A stretch of DNA of 64,000 nt, from contig VDFB02296628.1 of NCBI GenBank assembly GCA_007258455.2, positions 1 through 64,000 on the forward strand, read 5' to 3'. The position numbers and the translations under genes are program-made. The stretch comes from Sequoia sempervirens. Taxonomy: Eukaryota; Streptophyta; Pinopsida; Cupressales; Cupressaceae. This document shows, piece after piece, positions 60,011-64,000 of the stretch. The notes beneath the pieces were generated by a model that was given only the letters and a program-made list of their open reading frames with translations, had not been told where the DNA came from and searched no databases. Each line of letters begins with the position of its first letter. Position 1 is the first letter of the stretch.

Positions 60011-60865
60011 ATTTTGAATACTTGTGAACCATATATTTTTCTCATGAGGGTTATGTGGGAATGGAATTTTTTTCTATAATTTTCCTTTTATTTAAAATAA
60101 TAACATCAAGGAAAGATAAGGGATTGGGTGAAGATAAAAAAAAATGCAAAAATTTCAAACTTTGTGAGCTAGACATAAAGAAATAAATTAAAGGACCCAC
60201 CCTCAATTACATCCTTAGATGGAAAGAAAATAAGGAAAATTGGAAGAATTAGTAGAATAGTAGTACCACAAAGGAATGATAAAAATAAGAAAGTAATAGA
60301 GGAAATTGAAAAAAATAATAGAAATCCATGAGAGGAAGCTACAAATTATTGAATACAATGACAACACAACTTCACAAGGGGATTACTAAAAAAATAATTG
60401 GAAATGGATGTAGAAAAGAAGCAAAATATTGTGAAGTAGGATGGAACAAGAGAATGATAAGAAGAAATGGTTGTAGTATTTACCATAGCTAGACAAAATG
60501 TATTTAAAGAAATAATAAAGTAAGAATGAGTAGAAGAAAATTCCATAACCATAAATGAAAGAGAGTAAGAAGAAAAAAGGTCCTTGATTAATAAAGATAT
60601 TAATAATGGAAGGATAAGACCATACTAACTAAGTTCTATTGATAAATTAAAGGTAAATAAGAATATAACTAAAAGGAAATGGCCATTCCCATTAAGCTCT
60701 ATTAAAAAAATTAAGGTAAAGGAGAAAATTCCTATACTTAGACAATGCTTCATTAACTAAAATTAGTTGAGAAAATTAAAATAAAGCAAAAGAGAATAAT
60801 ATCAATCTATTACTATGTTAACATATAGAAGGAGAATGTCATTTGGGTGACACACTATTGTGAAG
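60011..60865. other. Purine-rich stretch, no gene
   Basis: A/G-rich text such as GAAAAAAATAATAGAAATCC. Nothing recognised. It ends where G-rich LINE leader begins. Confidence 0.5.
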
Positions 60866-62222
60866 GCGTGACTTCCTTAGGGTCGTGCCTTCTGCATGTC
60901 TGTTTGGATGTGTGCATGTGGTGTTTGCGGGATGGGTTGGCTACTGGGAGGTGCGTATAGGAGTGGAAGGTTGCAGGGTGTCTGCTTTGGGGTGTTGTGT
61001 GTGGTGTATGGGTTTTGTAATGGTAGGGATTGGGCTTTTGTATTTTTTATTTTCTTTTGTGTGGCTATTATGTATGGAGTTGATTGTTGCTCCATGTACT
61101 ATAGATAAAATGTCTTTTTTGGAGCTTGTAATGGGGATTGATCTTTCCCTATACAAGCATGCTAAGGCTATTATGTTTTTGAACAATGCTACAATTGAAG
61201 TTGGTTCATCACAGGGAGGTGTTTCTGAAGTCTCGAAGGTGAATGGTTGTCTAGAAAAAAGTGAGTCTTGTCCGATTTTGGTAATCCAACCAAACTCTGT
61301 TGCGAAGGATGTCAATTATTTGACTGACCATGCCTTAATTTGTAAGTTCATGGGAATCAGAGTCTCTCTTTCATTTCTTGAATCCTAGGCTCATTGGATT
61401 TGGAACCTTAAGGGAAACATAGAGGTGATGCAAGCTACGAATGACTATTTTATGGTAGTGTTCTCATGCTTGACAAATCAAAATAGAGCATTTGAAGGGG
61501 ACCTCTATTTCTACAATCAAATGGGGTTGTTTATTAAACCTTGAAACATTGTTTTTACTTTGATTGGGAAGCTTTTGTTGAGGGTTTCGATTTGGGTAAG
61601 GATTCCTTGGCTCCTATTAAAGTTCTAGAGGAATGATATTTTGTACATGATTGGTCTTCTATTGGGAAGGCCTGTGGGACCGTCATAGTAGACTCTGGCG
61701 AAGAAGGTATTTTTTCTTTCCTGTATTTATATTGAGATTGATTTAAATAACCCGTTGCCAAATTCTTTAGAAATTCAAGTTGGGTCTACCTCTTGGATTC
61801 AATATCTTGAGTACGCGACCCTTCCCTTTTAGTGTCAAATCTATCATGAATATGGGAACTTGCAGAAGAAATGTCCTAAACTCAATACTTTAGGAATGTC
61901 CACTAGAGGGGATTCAGCTAAGGGGCCTCCTCGCTTAGATCCAATGAGGGCTAAAGGGAAATCCCCTATGTCACAAGGGGAGACAAATAAGGAGGGTTTT
62001 GTTTTGGTAAAATCTCGTAATAAGGGAAGAGGCTTGAAGAGGACCCTTAAGGATAGGCAAGATGAGGTCACTGTTAATCATTTTGAGGCCTTGAAAGATT
62101 TTGATCAACAAATGGAATTTCCTAATAAGGATTTAAATGAAAATATTGTCTTGGAAGTGGAGCATCTGGCTTCCAAAGAGGATGGGAGTTTTAATAATTT
62201 AGTGGATATGGGTACTAAATAA
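60866..62222 (+). pseudogene. LINE ORF1 with DUF4283, several stops
   Basis: After a G-rich leader the frame at 60885 (the first plausible ATG is uncertain) reads to DHALICKFMGIRVSLSF. Past a stop at 61386 it reads WIWNLKGNIEVMQATNDYFM and YFYNQMGLFIKP, then beyond further stops WVRIPWL, IGLLLGRP and NNPLPNSLEIQVGS. This is the DUF4283 order. A knuckle remnant at 61833-61874 reads CQIYHEYGNLQKKC, with the second Cys and the His both replaced. The basic tail is open from 61833 to 62222. All lie in one frame, so the damage is by point changes. Confidence 0.8.
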
Positions 62223-62535
62223 CTATTGGATTCTATTCATATCTTTGAGTCTCCTAGTTTTCTGATTATTCTAGTGGAGAATGGGGTGGGTGTTGGTTAA
62301 ACCATGGGTCAATTGGAAACCCAACTGTAGGTAGAGGTTCAAGATCTTGGTCTTGGGAAACAAGGTCCCCTCTACATTGGAGCTTCACCAAAAGAATATC
62401 AAAAAGGGGATCTCAGAGAAGTTTTCCAAGGTGGGGAGGAAGAAAGATCAAGATAGGATCAAGCTAATGGTTGAGAATTTGGTGGAGTTAGGATTAGTAA
62501 AAAATCTCGAATCTCATTTTTCTAACCCTCAAAAA

Positions 62536-64000
62536 TGATTGTGCTCTCTTGGAATGTAAGGGGGTTGAACAACATCCTTAGACAAAAGGTTGTTCAAGAA
62601 ATGATCAAGGCTCATTCTTCAGATGATATTTTTATTCAAGAAAATAAGTTGTCAGTGGAAGGTATGGTCAAGGTCACCTCTAATTTTTGGTGGTGAGGTT
62701 AATGCCCATGCATTGGAGCATAGGGTAGTGCTGGTGGAATTGCTTGTCTTTGGGACAAGCGAAAGATTTCCCCACTGTGGTGGATTTTGGGTAGACACTC
62801 CTTGTCCATGGTTTCTTCATGATTTGACTTTGGAGAAATCCTTTTGTTCCCCAATGTCTATGATTTGACTAATTTGATTGGTAAACTATGTTTGTTGGAT
62901 CATATAAGGTATGTGTGATCCCTAGCTCCTTTGCTCCCCTAGGTTTTGGTAGGGGATTTTAATGTAATCCTCAGTTTTGATGAAAAGAGGGGTGGTTTGT
63001 ATCGACTCAAGTCTTCCTCTTTAGTGCTTAGAGATAATATAACTTTGTTGAACTTGATTGATATAAAGCCACTCAATGGACTGTTCACTTAGAGCAATAG
63101 AAGATGTGGGAGGGACTCTATCTCTAAGAGATTGGATAGGTTCTTGGTTTCTAGTTTTTGGATAGGTAATCAGTGGATCTCCATCTCATAAATTCTTGAG
63201 TGGAGGAGCTCATATCATTGGCCAATAAAATTCTTAGCTCGTGGGAGGGATAGTGCTAAGTGCTCCTCTTTCAAGCTTTAGCTTGTGTGGCTGTTTGGAC
63301 CAACTTTGTAGGACATTTTGAAAGATTGGTGGATTAAAGGTATGCCTCCACATGGAACAACCATGCATTCCTTCATCAAGAGGCTCCAATTTGTGAAATT
63401 CCATCTAAAAAAGTGGAATAGGAAATTTTTTGGAAATGTCTTTAGGGAGAAATCAACAACACAAAATCATTTGAATATCATCACTAGGTAGAATAGAGAT
63501 CATGAGTTTACCTAGGAGACCCTTAAGGATGAAATGGAAGCTTTGAGGGTGTTATTATAATAGGAGTTATGAGAGGAGTTGTTTTGGAAATATAAGTCAA
63601 GGATAGATTGGCTTCAGGAGGGAGATAAGAATACAACCTTCTTCTTTAACTCTATCAAAGCCAAGGGACATGGAAATTTAATTTCTTCAATCGTTTCCTC
63701 CCAGGGTGTTCAGTTATCCTCTTTGTGGGATATCTCACAAGATTCCACTTGTTACTTCTCTTCCTTATTCATAGAGGATTCTCCTAAGGAATTGGGGAAG
63801 TGAGCTAGGTTCTAGATTGTATTCCCTTTATTGTTCCCTTTGAAGCAAATGTTGAGCTCAATCGATCGATTTCCATGGAAAAGATTGAGGAAATAGTTTT
63901 CAATATGAAAAAAGGTAAGGCCTCTGGTCCTAATGGGTTCCCAATTGAATTTTTCAGGAATTTTGGGAGATTATCAAATTGTATCTTTTGGAGGTTGTGA
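62536..64000 (+). pseudogene. LINE ORF2: endonuclease and start of reverse transcriptase
   Basis: It begins MIVLSWNVRGLNN, the usual start of the plant LINE endonuclease, followed by FIQENKLS. Later come LVGDFNVILSFDEKRGG, SKRLDRFLVSSFW and SSYHWPIKFLA. The last is the catalytic SDH motif with Tyr in place of Asp. The linker is kept in KSRIDWLQEGDKNTTFFFNS (63588-63650). The RT opening reads NMKKGKASGPNGFPIEFF at about 63905, with Asn for the usual Asp. More than ten stops and frame changes occur. The RT continues past the window. A dead copy. Confidence 0.85.

Noticed and set aside
1..64000. CRISPR arrays, operons or bacterial genes
   Set aside because: No regular direct repeat/spacer structure and no bacterial-type gene layout; the palindromes are irregularly spaced and sit in plant retroelements.

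Overview
The window is land-plant nuclear DNA, most likely from a gymnosperm and probably a conifer; that last step is inference. It is AT-rich, almost free of genes, and packed with old LTR retrotransposons nested in one another. It also holds plant-type LINE debris with DUF4283, endonuclease, zf-RVT and RNase H parts, and interstitial TTTAGGG blocks. Nothing looks bacterial or organellar. Many open frames here are chance products of AT-rich repeats and were left out.

Region 1-20.7 kb is a stack of related Ty3/gypsy-like elements. LTR copies lie at 1-974, 3755-5038, 5039-6642, 11345-13289, 14530-15882 (minus) and 16903-18513. A primer-binding site resembling the 3' end of tRNA-Trp follows three of them (978, 6646, 13293). 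Purine tracts precede others (11331, 16889). The internal regions keep broken gag and protease-like sequence but no recognisable reverse transcriptase or integrase. Two palindromic motif families are scattered here: GGGACYCATTCACCAC/GTGGTGAATGAGTCCC in the LTRs, and AAACGGGATCCCGTTT clusters in internal DNA.

Region 20.7-31 kb holds a broken ORF with an acidic hexanucleotide repeat (20898-22083) and two diverged minus-strand copies of a proline-rich ORF (22.1-24.06 kb). It also holds a telomere-motif repeat block (24.4-28.2 kb) split by a solo LTR with a 5-bp target duplication, and a minus-strand gag (28.9-30.8 kb).

Region 31-35 kb is the one gene-like, low-copy stretch. It carries a single-exon minus-strand ORF (ATG at 33366, 435 codons) with a TATA box and a GC-rich upstream region, and then tandem duplications.

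Region 35-50 kb holds two copies of a DNA element, one with 23-bp terminal inverted repeats and TTTA target duplications. It also holds a 5S rRNA-derived fragment, a degraded plant-mobile-domain fragment and a second copy of the 16.07-17.51 kb segment. That segment is interrupted by a new LTR at 43101. A gypsy gag N-terminus follows at 48823.

Region 50-64 kb holds minus-strand LINE ORF1 debris and a minus-strand LINE 3' end (zf-RVT and RNase H) split by a complete 2.33-kb LTR element with no coding capacity. A copia-like purine tract and LTR start lie at 58.73 kb. From 60.87 kb to the end there is a plus-strand LINE with many stops and a damaged endonuclease active site.
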